A stretch of DNA of 40,331 nucleotides from the NCBI GenBank assembly GCA_030041115.1, contig JASHOM010000036.1, positions 1-40,331 of the forward strand. The letters are read 5' to 3'. The stretch is from Vulcanimicrobiota bacterium (lineage in GTDB: Bacteria > Vulcanimicrobiota > Vulcanimicrobiia > Vulcanimicrobiales > Vulcanimicrobiaceae). Below, piece by piece: positions 24,089 to 31,439 of this stretch. Numbering within the stretch: position 1 is the stretch's first letter; each line of letters starts with the position of its first letter. Made by a program: the position numbers and the translations under genes. Under the pieces are notes generated by a model. That model ran no database searches. It was given only the letters and a program-made list of their open reading frames with translations, and had not been told where the DNA came from.

Positions 24089-24208
24089 CGGCTGTGCCTC
24101 CTAAAGGCTGAACGGATGGCAATAGGGGTTCGGCGAACGGGTCACTGTTCCATTGATGCTGGCCCGGTTTGGTGGACACTTTCGGCTTAGCCGAGAAGGG
24201 TCCGTCCA

Positions 24209-24526
24209 ATGGCAAAGAAGCATCCTCGATCCTACCCCCTGGAGTTCCGCCAGAACGTCATCGAACTTGCGCGCGCCGGCAAGAAGTTTGACGAACTGGC
24301 CACGCAGTTCGACCTAGCCCCGCAGACCGTGCGGAACTGGATCAAGCAGGCCGAGCTCGACGGCGGCCGCCGTACCGACGGTTTGACCTCGACTGAACGC
24401 AACGAGCTCGCCAAGCTGCGAAAAGGAAACCGGCAGCTCAAGCTCGAGCGTGAGATCTTGTCAAAAGCCGCGGCCTGGTTCGCTCGCGAGACCGATTCGA
24501 TTCCGCCCCGGTCTTCGAATTCGTGA
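24209..24526 (+). CDS. IS3-family transposase OrfA (helix-turn-helix)
   Basis: Protein of 105 residues: MAKKHPRSYPLEFRQNVIEL, then the HTH region KKFDELATQFDLAPQTVRNWIK, then a leucine-zipper-like segment NELAKLRKGNRQLKLEREIL SKAAAWFARE (two parts). OrfA binds the terminal repeats and is fused to OrfB by -1 frameshifting in active elements. The C-terminal ~11 residues (TDSIPPRSSNS) differ from the usual KETDR ending. It overlaps orfB by 4 nt (GTGA at 24523). It appears intact, but its partner is not. Confidence 0.85.
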   Translation: MAKKHPRSYPLEFRQNVIELARAGKKFDELATQFDLAPQTVRNWIKQAELDGGRRTDGLTSTERNELAKLRKGNRQLKLEREILSKAAAWFARETDSIPPRSSNS

Positions 24527-25256
24527 GAGCGCATCAGGCCCTTTGGCCCATTGCGACGCAATGCCGCGTGCTGGAGGTCTCGACCAGCGGTTATTATGCG
24601 TGGCTCAAACGCTCGCCCTCCGATCGTGCGCGAGCAGATCAAGCGATCGGCGATGCCGTTGAGGTCCAGTGGTATCCAAGGTGCGAGCCGTCGCAAAGGC
24701 TATCTCACGATGGTCCGCGCTCGCGATGCCCGGCCAGCTCCCGATCTTGTCGATCGGAAGTTGACCGCAGAGGCTCCGGATCAGCTCTGGGTTGCCGACA
24801 TAACGGACGTTCCCACGCTCGCGGGGTTTCTGTTCGTCGCAATCGTGCTCGATGTTTTCAGCCGCCGAGTCGTGGGATGGGCGATGGCAACACATTTGCG
24901 GACGCAGCTCGTGCTCGACGCCCTGGACATGGTGCTCAGCCAGCGGCGGCCGACCAATGTGATTCATCATTCCGATCAAGGTTGCCAATACACGTCGATT
25001 GCTTTTGGCAACCGCTGTCGCGAAGCTGGTGTCCGACCTTCAACGGGCTCCGTTGGCGACTGCTACGACAATGCGATGTGCGAGAGCTTCAACGCAATCC
25101 TCGAGTGCGAGCTGCTCGTTCGGCATCGGTTCTCGACGGCACGCGAGGCAGCTCTCAGCGTGTTCGACTGTATCGGGTGGTACAACGCAGCGGCGGCACA
25201 CAGCGCTGGAGATGCTGTCACCGGCTGACTACGAAAAGCGGAAGACCGCTGCATGA
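24523..25256 (+). pseudogene. IS3-family transposase OrfB, broken
   Basis: The start (MRAHQALWPIATQCRVLEVS TSGYYAWLKRSPSDRARAD) is in the frame beginning at 24523. Near 24660 the sequence jumps into another frame at GIQGASRRKGYLTM, with roughly 35-40 residues of the usual protein missing, so a deletion changed the frame. The rve integrase core follows with all three catalytic acids: WVADITDVPT (D), IHHSDQGCQYTS (D) and DNAMCESF (E). A second frameshift at about 25185 moves the ending TALEMLSPADYEKRKTAA into the third frame, ending at 25256. It cannot make a functional transposase. Confidence 0.85.
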
Positions 25257-25305
25257 TCTCTCATCAAAAACCGTCCACAGAAGCGGGCCAGCTTCAGGCG
25301 ACGAC

Positions 25306-25491
25306 CTAAGGTTTAATTGAGATAGGTATCGGCGCGAAATCGGCATGCTGCCCAGTGCCATGCGGGGCAAACGATATATGCAGGCTGTAGCTTCCTGAAG
25401 GTAGATTTGGATACAGCGTGGAGAGATCCGCATGGGAACGCCAGGCCTGCGTTACTGTCCCGAGTATGACTGCCACGATCGGCTTCTTCAT
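25306..25491 (-). CDS. 61-residue beta-rich hypothetical protein
   Basis: The ATG at 25491 has AAGGA about 8 nt upstream and begins 12 nt after the stop of the larger gene at 25503, so the two are probably co-transcribed. The product MKKPIVAVILGTVTQAWRSH continues with LPSGSYSLHISFAPHG and ends PIPISIKP. This looks like a small beta-sandwich or a C-terminal domain that became a separate gene. No clear signal cleavage site or known family. The IS element ends only 13 bp beyond its stop, so the insertion just missed it. Confidence 0.55.
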   Translation of the reverse strand: MKKPIVAVILGTVTQAWRSHADLSTLYPNLPSGSYSLHISFAPHGTGQHADFAPIPISIKP

Positions 25492-25502
25492 GTTGAATGT
25501 CC

Positions 25503-26459
25503 TTAACAACTAATGTCGCCAGTACCAAGGAGCTTAGTCCAAGTCGGCAACGTCGTACTTGGAGCGTAGCTCGGCTGGGGGTTCACGCTTTTGCTCGTAA
25601 CGAGCGCGTAAGGCGCCTTCTTAACGCTGGAAGCTGTGCCGCTCCAGTTCCATGCCATCGTGCCCAATGTAACCCAAAGCTGGTAACCAACTCGCGAAGA
25701 TATTGGGCCGGGCTGATACATGAAGTAATCCGTAAAGGACATCGTATCCGTAACCGTTTGGCACTTCGGCGGCGTCGCTAAAATGAGCGCTGGCGCATCG
25801 TAGCTGTTCCACTGCGTAGCGGCTGGCGCTGGGCTGGCGTATGGGAAAACTGCGTCCAGCCCAGGTCCGCTGGTGTAAGACTTCGGGTTGGGGCTTGGAG
25901 TGCCGCTCGCGCTAATCGAAAGGCTGTTTGCTATCTGCACCATTGCGATGAGCCCGGAAGGGCCAGGGGAAGGCGTTGCTACCAGATAGGCCCAGTATAT
26001 TCCCACCGTTCCCGGTTCCACGGTCGGACAGAGATTACCCACAGCAATCGCAGTATTCGGAGAGGCGCATTCTTCTGGATTTCCGTTTGCCGGGTAGTTC
26101 GTAGGCAGCCCAACAGTGCCGGCAATCGCTGTAGCCCACGGCGCAGGAGCATCGACGGGATAATAGACGTCCGCAAAAAGCGGTCCCGTGATCCCCGAAA
26201 CGGTGCCAGTCATTCTCACGTACCTAACCCCAGTTGTGATCGTACCAGCGTTGGAGATCCAGTAGAGAGAGATCGCGCTCCCAGAAGATGGCACCGGCGA
26301 GACTGACGCGGCAGGCACGGCGGACGGTAAGCTACTAAGGTTGTTGCTGTTCAAGGTATAGTTGCCCACCACACTAGACGTGTTCGTCGAATCAAACGAC
26401 CACTGAACACCAGCAACGGACGATGGCGAAGCCTCAAGCTGAACTTGCTGGCCCACCAC
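25503..26459 (-). CDS. Ig-like/beta-rich hypothetical protein, 5' end unclear or truncated
   Basis: 318 residues from the GTG at 26459. The N-terminus VVGQQVQLEASPSSVAGVQW is already inside an Ig-like domain, and coding-quality sequence (TVSHPKYTTNASFSPGPI) continues upstream to about 26510 without any start codon or signal peptide. The rest is Ser/Thr/Pro-rich and beta-type (FADVYYPVDAPAPW, GYQLWVTLGTMAWNWSGTAS), with a few Cys, as in exported proteins. The missing signal peptide and the sharp change to the relaxase-side leader near 26510 suggest a 5'-truncated gene. No family recognised. Confidence 0.55.
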   Translation of the reverse strand: MVGQQVQLEASPSSVAGVQWSFDSTNTSSVVGNYTLNSNNLSSLPSAVPAASVSPVPSSGSAISLYWISNAGTITTGVRYVRMTGTVSGITGPLFADVYYPVDAPAPWATAIAGTVGLPTNYPANGNPEECASPNTAIAVGNLCPTVEPGTVGIYWAYLVATPSPGPSGLIAMVQIANSLSISASGTPSPNPKSYTSGPGLDAVFPYASPAPAATQWNSYDAPALILATPPKCQTVTDTMSFTDYFMYQPGPISSRVGYQLWVTLGTMAWNWSGTASSVKKAPYALVTSKSVNPQPSYAPSTTLPTWTKLLGTGDISC

Positions 26460-26555
26460 GATGGGGCCAGGCGAAAAACTTGCATTCGTGGTATACTTGG
26501 GGTGAGAGACTGTACCCCGAATTATATACGCATAATAATGCGGGTGTAAATCAAG

Positions 26556-26595
26556 AGTCCCGATGGCGACATCGTTCGCGCGGGGCTTTTTCTTT
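26556..26595 (+). terminator. Intrinsic terminator/attenuator upstream of the relaxase-like fragment
   Basis: AGTCCC (26556-26561) pairs with GGGGCT (26582-26587, one G-T pair), enclosing the hairpin CGATG-gcga-CATCG, and is followed by TTTTTCTTTT. It ends 17 nt before the start codon at 26612, so it would end transcripts entering from 26490-26550 or act as an attenuator. A TATACT box lies at about 26494-26499. Confidence 0.6.
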
Positions 26596-26611
26596 TGCCA
26601 GAGGTGACGTC

Positions 26612-26914
26612 ATGATCTCCAAATCAGTGCCGGCGCGCTCCCATACCCGCACCTTCGCGACCGGCATCGGCTACATCACCGAACATGCCCACGAGCGCGC
26701 CTGTAGACACGCGGCGCGTTCGTTCGAGCACGGCATCGGCTACGCCAGTGCACCGAAGAAGGCAGCGAGGGTGCAGCTGCGCGGCGTCATGTCGGTCGAG
26801 ACGGCTTCAATCGAGATGGAAGCGGTGGTGATACTCTCTCGACGCTGCAAGGATCCGGTTTATCATCTCATCGTTGCCTACGCTAAGGGTGACTGTCCGT
26901 TAGATCGCCGTTAG
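26612..26914 (+). CDS. N-terminal fragment resembling a MobA/VirD2-type relaxase
   Basis: 100 residues from the ATG at 26612, with GAGGTGA 7 nt upstream. The opening MISKSVPARSHTRTFATGIG resembles the 'MI.K....KSF...V.YI' start of mobilisation relaxases, and MEAVVILSRRCKDPVYHLIVAYAKGDCP resembles their 'R..KPVYHxxLSWxxGExP' block. The protein then stops, where relaxases run 300 or more residues and carry the HxH metal site. It is thus probably a truncated remnant from a mobilisable element, without nicking activity. The family call is from pattern memory only. Alternatively it is a stand-alone small protein. Confidence 0.45.
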   Translation: MISKSVPARSHTRTFATGIGYITEHAHERACRHAARSFEHGIGYASAPKKAARVQLRGVMSVETASIEMEAVVILSRRCKDPVYHLIVAYAKGDCPLDRR

Positions 26915-26945
26915 AGCAGCGCCGCGGCAGTTGAGGCCGGGCCAC

Positions 26946-26984
26946 TTGCGGCCAATACTCCAATGGAGTATACTTACCAAGGTG
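26946..26984 (+). promoter_or_regulatory. Leaderless promoter with nested operator for the BrnT operon
   Basis: TTGCGG (26946-26951) and TATACT (26969-26974) are separated by 17 bp. The palindrome ATACTCCA-a-TGGAGTAT (26955-26971, perfect 8-bp arms) fills the spacer and touches the -10. The GTG start at 26982 lies 7 nt after the -10, so the transcript should begin at or near the start codon. This fits autorepression by the antitoxin. Confidence 0.7.
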
Positions 26985-27293
26985 TGGGATCGCGCGTTCG
27001 ACGGTTGGACCTGGGACGCCGAGAAGAGCGAGCGCTGCTACGACGAGCGCGGGTTTGACTTCGACTATGCGGCCAAGATTTTCGAAAGCGATACGATCGA
27101 GTGGGAGGATCGACGGCGCGACTACGGCGAGCCGCGGTTCGTTACGGTTGGCCAGGTCGACGATCAGATTCTCATCGTCGTATGGACCCGGCGCGACGAC
27201 ACGAGACGCATCATTTCGGCGCGGCCGGCGTCGAGACAGGAGAGGGAGAAGTTCTATGGCGAGCGTGAAGCGCACCAACAAAGAGATTCGTAA
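26982..27293 (+). CDS. brnT: BrnT-family ribonuclease toxin
   Basis: Protein of 103 residues from the GTG at 26982 (a TTG at 26931 would lie upstream of the promoter). BrnT features are FDGWTWDAEKSERCYDERGF (the 'F.WD..K...N..KHG' opening), DFDYAAKIFESDTIEWEDRR, EPRFVTVGQVDDQILIVVWT and DTRRIISARPASRQEREKFY. BrnT toxins have a RelE-like fold and cleave RNA, arresting growth until inactivated by BrnA. The family's usual His in the first helix is not obvious here (YDERG instead of xKHG), so activity may be changed. It overlaps the antitoxin gene by 38 nt. Confidence 0.82.
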   Translation: MWDRAFDGWTWDAEKSERCYDERGFDFDYAAKIFESDTIEWEDRRRDYGEPRFVTVGQVDDQILIVVWTRRDDTRRIISARPASRQEREKFYGEREAHQQRDS

Positions 27294-27609
27294 GGAGCGC
27301 GGCCGCGGGGACGCGAAGAAGCTTGCGTCGTTTACCGATCGTGACATTGAGCGGTTTGCCCGCGAGGATGAGAGCGACACGAGGGAGCTCGGCGAGCCGC
27401 GGTACGTGCCGCCCCGGACGGACGTTCGTGCATTACGCGAGCGCCTCGGCCTGTCGCAATCAGAATTTGCTCGGCGATACCTTCTTTCGGTGCGCACTGT
27501 GCAGCAGTGGGAGCAGGGGCAGCGCGAACCGTCCGAGCCGGCACGGGTGCTGCTCTTTGCGATTGTTCGTAATCCTCGCGCTGTTGAGCGCGTATTGCGC
27601 TCGCGATAG
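27256..27609 (+). CDS. Antitoxin: BrnA-like N-terminus with XRE helix-turn-helix
   Basis: Protein of 117 residues from the ATG at 27256. The N-terminus is polar and charged (MASVKRTNKEIRKERGRGDA KKLASFTDRDIERFAREDES, two parts), the region that would clamp the toxin. The C-terminus is an XRE/HTH_3 domain: VRALRERLGLSQSEFARRYL then LSVRTVQQWEQGQREPSEPA. The typical BrnA is a ribbon-helix-helix protein, so an XRE DNA-binding half is a variant seen with BrnT and RelE-type toxins. It should repress the operon at the palindrome 26955-26971. Confidence 0.8.
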   Translation: MASVKRTNKEIRKERGRGDAKKLASFTDRDIERFAREDESDTRELGEPRYVPPRTDVRALRERLGLSQSEFARRYLLSVRTVQQWEQGQREPSEPARVLLFAIVRNPRAVERVLRSR

Positions 27610-27623
27610 GATCGCGCGATTGC

Positions 27624-27734
27624 ATGTCAAGTCACGGCGAATGGGAACTCTCGGCCAGCGGTCCCGGCCGATCGCGCACCGCACGCGATTCATACCGAGA
27701 GCTGCTCGAGCTTCGGAAGGAGAGTCAACCATGA
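27624..27734 (+). CDS. 36-residue ORF coupled to the DUF2442 remnant
   Basis: MSSHGEWELSASGPGRSRTA RDSYRELLELRKESQP (two parts), from the ATG at 27624 to a TGA at 27732 that overlaps the next ATG (ATGA). The overlap and the normal codon pattern suggest it is translated, but the product is too short to assign. It could be the tail of a truncated partner gene. No ribosome site stands out. Confidence 0.4.
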   Translation: MSSHGEWELSASGPGRSRTARDSYRELLELRKESQP

Positions 27735-28008
27735 CGTCAGTCCGAAAAGCGAAGACCAGGATTCTCACAAGCCGCGCGGAGATGAGAAAAGCCGTGGCAG
27801 CCGCTCGCCGCTGTGAGAAAGTGGCGACGAAGATCCGTCATGCCCGCTATGACGCGAAAGGCTACGTAATCATAGTTGAACTATCGACCGGATCGGTTCT
27901 AACCGTGCCACGCCGGATTATTCCCGGCTTTGCAAGAGGGCGGCGCTTGCCGATCTCGAGATTGCTCCCGGCAGCGAGGGCCTTTGGTCGACACGCGCCG
28001 GGACATAA
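27731..28008 (+). pseudogene. DUF2442-like gene with frameshift
   Basis: Starts at the ATG 27731 (overlapping the previous stop). The first ~70 codons read as DUF2442: KIRHARYDAKGYVIIVELST then GSVLTVPRRIIPGFA. The family continues 'xLxDxEISPGGEGLxW', and this is found in a different frame, as ALADLEIAPGSEGLWS, ending at TAA 28006-28008. A frameshift at about 27935 therefore splits the gene. DUF2442 proteins often sit next to DUF4160 or toxin genes and are suspected antitoxins, in keeping with the BrnT pair next door. Confidence 0.6.
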
Positions 28009-28030
28009 TCCTGCGGGCGAGCCGCTTGGT

Positions 28031-28483
28031 TTACTTCTCGGGTGCCGGCGAGGGGCAAGGCTCGTGGTGAACGTCCCATTGAATTCCCTGCGCCTTTATC
28101 TGCTCAAAATTCGGATTGTCCGGCATTGGCACCATCGTGCCGTTACGCGGGTTGTAGTATAAATTTTGCGCCCCTAGAACATGGGTAACCTGGCCAGGCG
28201 GTACCTTAAAAAAGAAAACCATATCATCTGCACTTGGCCCAAATAATCCGTATCGGACCAAGGGCCGCTGGCATGGCTTTACCTCAGCGAGTATTTGCTT
28301 AATACGAATCACTTGCGCGGGGCTCAGTTCCGGATGTCCCGGCGTGTTGTACTCCCCTGCCGCGAAGCTGAATCCACGATCTGGGGCAGGGCTTGAGCTA
28401 GTGCCAAGCGTTGCGAAGCAGATAATCGCACTGGCAGTTAGAAATCTTAACGAATGCACAACCTTGTTAAAAGGAGTCGACAT
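28031..28483 (-). CDS. Secreted hypothetical protein
   Basis: Protein of 150 residues from the ATG at 28483. The N-terminus MSTPFNKVVHSLRFLTASAI leads to a hydrophobic stretch and a probable cleavage around residue 31-35. The mature part has PELSPAQVIRIKQILAEVKP, VFFFKVPPGQVTHVLGAQN and two Cys (CQRP and EPCPSPAPEK) that could pair. GC content is lower than in the first 24 kb. No family recognised. Its 3' end lies close to the DUF2442 remnant on the other strand. Confidence 0.65.
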   Translation of the reverse strand: MSTPFNKVVHSLRFLTASAIICFATLGTSSSPAPDRGFSFAAGEYNTPGHPELSPAQVIRIKQILAEVKPCQRPLVRYGLFGPSADDMVFFFKVPPGQVTHVLGAQNLYYNPRNGTMVPMPDNPNFEQIKAQGIQWDVHHEPCPSPAPEK

Positions 28484-28792
28484 TCGTCAACGGGACCCTA
28501 CCAGCAAAAGGCTTAAGCTACAACCACAAGAGCCAAGCTCGTACGGTATCGCCGCATGTATCATTTATTCGCCGGCGCTCTGTTTCATCCTGGAGTTAGC
28601 AAATTTGGAAGTTGCTAACGTCGTTCGCGGTTCTACGGGTCGAACCATCGGTTGACCTCATTGCTTCGAAGTACGAACTTCTTCGGAGGTATGGAAAAAA
28701 GACTATTCTGGCGATCGCCGCGACCTTCGGCCGAGATCGCGGCAAAGATCGCGCTTTTCGGGTCCAGGCATCGCCGACATCGGGCGCACTTC
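28484..28792. other. Intergenic stretch, nothing assigned
   Basis: Several overlapping short ORFs exist on both strands between the two secreted-protein genes, but none has a ribosome site or protein-like composition. I see no repeat or terminator with a T-tract. Confidence 0.4.
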
Positions 28793-29806
28793 CTAACGCG
28801 AAATCGGACTTGCCGTCCTCGCGTCGTTCTTCGAGGTGGGCGGACTGATCGTGATTCCCCACGGATCATCCCAAGAGGCGTCTAGAGCCTTCGTCGGCTC
28901 GCCCCCGTCGGGGTAACGCCAAAGGAGCACCTTCAAGGGGTGCGCGTTGCGCTTATAGAGATCAGGCCCTACGACGCGGCTACCGGCGATCCAATACTGC
29001 TCAAGCCGATTTACCATTTTGCCACTTGGAGTCTTGAGCAGGACTGTGCCGACGATCTTCGCGGAGGAGCCCGCCACACTCACGCGGTCCAGACGCTTCG
29101 TGCCTCTCTGGCCGTGCGTTCCAAGCTCAATAAGTGCAAGGTACTTTCCGTCCCACTGCATGCTCAGCGGGTAAAAGCTCCGGCTTAACAAGATTGTCGA
29201 CAAAGAGGAACTTCCATGAGGAAGCTCGGCGATCTTCCCTGCCACGTCACCATCGACAAACAGGTTACCGTTGGCATCGTAGGTGCAGTAATAATATTGC
29301 GAGATATCCGGATCGGAGTAAGTTGTCGGTTGCCCATGCGCACCTGCAAATATGGCAACGTCGTTCTGGTTGGCGACGGCAAGGTCTCCGCTACTCTGAT
29401 CAACCGCGCAGCTGTTGGGGTACTCGCCCGGCTCACTCAGCGTCGCGATTGGTACGGTGCCGCCGTGTGCATATTCTAACAGCTCCGACGAGGACTGGTT
29501 CGCGATCCAAACGTTACCGGTCGCATCAACACACTCCCCGACCGGCGTGTCGAAGCCAGTCAGAATGCCCGCAAGTTTGCCCTGAGGATAGGTAAGAACG
29601 TACACTTCTGAGAGGACATCATCTGACACGTAGAGCAGACTGCCGGTCGTCGCCCGTGGAAGGATCCACGAATGTTCGGCCTTCATCGAAGAAGTCTCGG
29701 GGCTTGAAAATGTCCACCCCGTAACCACTGAACCAGTGCAGCCAGCAGTGGCGATCGTCGCCAACACAATCGCGAAGATCGGTGGGAATCCGCAACGGCA
29801 GTTCAT
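28793..29806 (-). CDS. Beta-propeller lipoprotein
   Basis: Protein of 337 residues from the ATG at 29806, favoured over 29824 because AGGAG lies 7 nt upstream of it. The signal MNCRCGFPPIFAIVLATIAT ends in lipobox TAGC. The mature chain has NHL-like blades: GSLLYVSDDVLSEVYVLTYP, GECVDATGNVWIANQSSSEL, NSCAVDQSSGDLAVANQNDV and YDANGNLFVDGDVAGKIAEL. The last ~100 residues (YPLSMQWDGKYLALIELGTH) form the closing blades. No catalytic residues recognised. Third propeller lipoprotein in the window. Confidence 0.78.
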   Translation of the reverse strand: MNCRCGFPPIFAIVLATIATAGCTGSVVTGWTFSSPETSSMKAEHSWILPRATTGSLLYVSDDVLSEVYVLTYPQGKLAGILTGFDTPVGECVDATGNVWIANQSSSELLEYAHGGTVPIATLSEPGEYPNSCAVDQSSGDLAVANQNDVAIFAGAHGQPTTYSDPDISQYYYCTYDANGNLFVDGDVAGKIAELPHGSSSLSTILLSRSFYPLSMQWDGKYLALIELGTHGQRGTKRLDRVSVAGSSAKIVGTVLLKTPSGKMVNRLEQYWIAGSRVVGPDLYKRNAHPLKVLLWRYPDGGEPTKALDASWDDPWGITISPPTSKNDARTASPISR

Positions 29807-29947
29807 GCTATGTTCTCCTCGCATTGACTACGCCATCATTCGCCACGACTGTTCTGCGCGAGTGCCGACGGCGCCTTATAGGGTCGCGAACAGCAAAGCT
29901 TACGGTTGTGCGGTCGCTTATGGACTAGCGAGCCTTTGCCCTGCTAG

Positions 29948-30631
29948 CCACAACGGCGATCGAGGCGCGCGGTCAGGCGCGGCACGCTCTCATCGCAACC
30001 GTGGTTCTATCCGGCCTTGGCCTTCGCGGCCTACACCGGCGCTCGGCGCGGAGAGGTACTCGCGGTCAAATGGTCCGACATCGACCTCGATGCCGGCACG
30101 GTGACCATTCGTGAATCACTGAGCGAGCCACGCTCTGGTCTCGCATTCAAACGTCCAAGGAACTGAAAGGTACGAACCATCACCATCAGTTCGGAGCCGG
30201 GGATAATCCTCCGCACGCACAAAGCAATGCAGGCAGAGGAGCAGCTCTTCCTCGGTGAGGCGTATAAGAAGATCGACCTTGTCTTTGCGCGGCCTGACGG
30301 CGTCACATCAATCACGCCGCACGATCTTCGCGATACGCATGCTTCGCTGCTCGCAAAGGCCGGCGTGCCGATCGAGGTGATCAGCAGCCGTCTGGGTCAC
30401 AGCTGCATCAGCATCACGGTCGATCGGTACCTCACGGTCTATCAGGAGCGAGACGCTGCCGCAGCGGCCGCCTTCGAGCGGCTGGTGGCATATTTAGGCT
30501 GGTGGCATAATCAGAATGAAAGGCGACGTGACAAAAATGTGACAAATCGGCTTTTCCACACCCGGTCACGCGCCGGAAACCCCCACAGCGTAAAGACTTT
30601 TGATTTAGCCCCAGCGGGATTCGAAGTGTAA
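29948..30631 (+). pseudogene. Tyrosine recombinase (phage-type integrase), decayed
   Basis: The catalytic half survives in a single frame: WFYPALAFAAYTGARRGEVL (box-A Arg), then VKWSDIDLDAGTVTIRESLS, an in-frame TGA at 30164-30166, VRTITISSEPGIILRTHKAM, ITPHDLRDTHASLLAKAGVP (HxxR), ISSRLGHSCISITVDRY (His and candidate catalytic Tyr). Both the N-terminal half and the segment between KKIDLVFARPDG and ITPHDLR are missing, so it is doubly deleted. The C-terminus ends in DLAPAGFEV, encoded by a tRNA-3'-end-like sequence, the mark of an integrase beside its attachment site. The ATG at 30227 could still start a 134-residue C-terminal piece. Confidence 0.82.
30606..30625 (-). other. att-like remnant: tRNA 3'-end sequence
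   Basis: Read on the reverse strand, TTCGAATCCCGCTGGGGCTA has the form of a T-loop followed by the 3' side of a tRNA. No tRNA body lies upstream of it on that strand. Phage-type integrases often recombine at such tRNA ends, so this is a likely attachment-site core marking the left boundary of the 30.6-40.3 kb element. Confidence 0.5.
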
Positions 30632-30780
30632 TGTAGCGGTCCTGCCCGTTCCCGCTTAATACTAAATAGTTCGATACTGTAAGGGTTTCCGACACTAGCG
30701 CGTTCTGACCGATACTGCCCAAAACGGCCGTTTTCTGCCCCCTCCGTTACACGGGCGTTACACGAAGGCCCCAAAGAGAC

Positions 30781-30821
30781 TTGTGTTCGGAAGCTACCGA
30801 CCTGGTATAATCGGGGACGTG
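30781..30821 (+). promoter_or_regulatory. Leaderless promoter of the HEPN gene
   Basis: A perfect TATAAT lies at 30806-30811, with TTGTGT at 30781-30786 (19-nt spacer). The GTG at 30819 follows the -10 by 7 nt, so transcription should start at or just before the start codon. Confidence 0.55.
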
Positions 30822-31439
30822 GCACCCGAAAAGAGAAACCCGACGTTGGACGACTGCGAGGCAGAACTCGTCAGCGATCTTGAGGACGCTTCGGGGCGTG
30901 ACGAAGGCCGATGGTTCAGTACACTTGAGCAAGGATGGGAGCGTGTCGGCAAACTCGACTTACTGGCTGATGCACTTGGCGAAGCAGGGCACTGGCGGCA
31001 CGACTTCACGGTAGCCATTATGGCGGCTGCGTATTGCGAGTATTATCTCCGGAAGTTGCTAGACCTGAGGTTAGACGTGGAGACTTTGGAGCCATCTGAA
31101 GTCGAATCGATTCCCTTCTCTATGCTGGTTCGTCTCGCTCGATCGTTAGACGTGTTGCCTGAACGCTTGCGGAAGCCCCTTAAGGGTTTCGCGAGGGTTC
31201 GCAACCGCTTCGCGCACGATATCGAGTATAGACTTTCCGAAACTGATCGGGAGGCGCTAGATAAGACTTTAGACGCAACAATGCGCAAAGAGATAGAGGA
31301 CTACTTAGCGCAAGCTCTAGCGAACAACAAAAATGCAACACCGCTCGAATCGTATTTTCGACTTTTTGCGTCTGCTTTGGTAGACGACTTAGAAAAAGTC
31401 CTCTGCTCCCATGAGACGAACGAGGATTCGTTCAGGTAG
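30819..31439 (+). CDS. HEPN-domain protein with RxxxxH ribonuclease-type motif
   Basis: 206 residues from the GTG at 30819, chosen because of the -10 box 7 nt before it; GTG 30783 would place the promoter inside the gene. All-helical protein. The region TVAIMAAAYCEYYLRKLLDL to GFARVRNRFAHDIEYRL matches the HEPN pattern, with R-N-R-F-A-H as the Rx4-6H motif that cleaves RNA in HEPN toxins and many defence proteins. DUF4145 and related families look like this. The C-terminal helix pair ends in LFASALVDDLEKVL. It overlaps the convergent DUF4760 gene by 8 nt. A toxin or antiphage effector role is inferred, not shown. Confidence 0.68.
   Translation: MAPEKRNPTLDDCEAELVSDLEDASGRDEGRWFSTLEQGWERVGKLDLLADALGEAGHWRHDFTVAIMAAAYCEYYLRKLLDLRLDVETLEPSEVESIPFSMLVRLARSLDVLPERLRKPLKGFARVRNRFAHDIEYRLSETDREALDKTLDATMRKEIEDYLAQALANNKNATPLESYFRLFASALVDDLEKVLCSHETNEDSFR

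Larger units (their letters stand above)
24158..25292 (+). mobile_element. IS3-family insertion sequence, internally deleted
   Basis: Imperfect terminal inverted repeats bound the element: left GCTGGCCCGGTTTGGTGGAC (from 24158) and, read from the right end, GCTGGCCCGCTTCTGTGGAC (from 25292); 17 of these 20 positions agree. It carries orfA and a damaged orfB. The length of ~1.13 kb is short for the family, in line with a deletion inside orfB. No convincing target duplication flanks the ends (GAT before, TTC after), which suggests rearrangement or decay after insertion. Confidence 0.8.

Noticed and set aside
28612-28848. Short overlapping ORFs on both strands between two secreted-protein genes
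   Set aside because: None has a ribosome site or recognisable composition. They partly overlap the 3' end of the propeller gene.
30606-30625. Intact tRNA gene at the integrase end
   Set aside because: Only the T-loop and 3' side are present; no anticodon or D-arm exists on the reverse strand beyond 30625, so it is treated as an att remnant.
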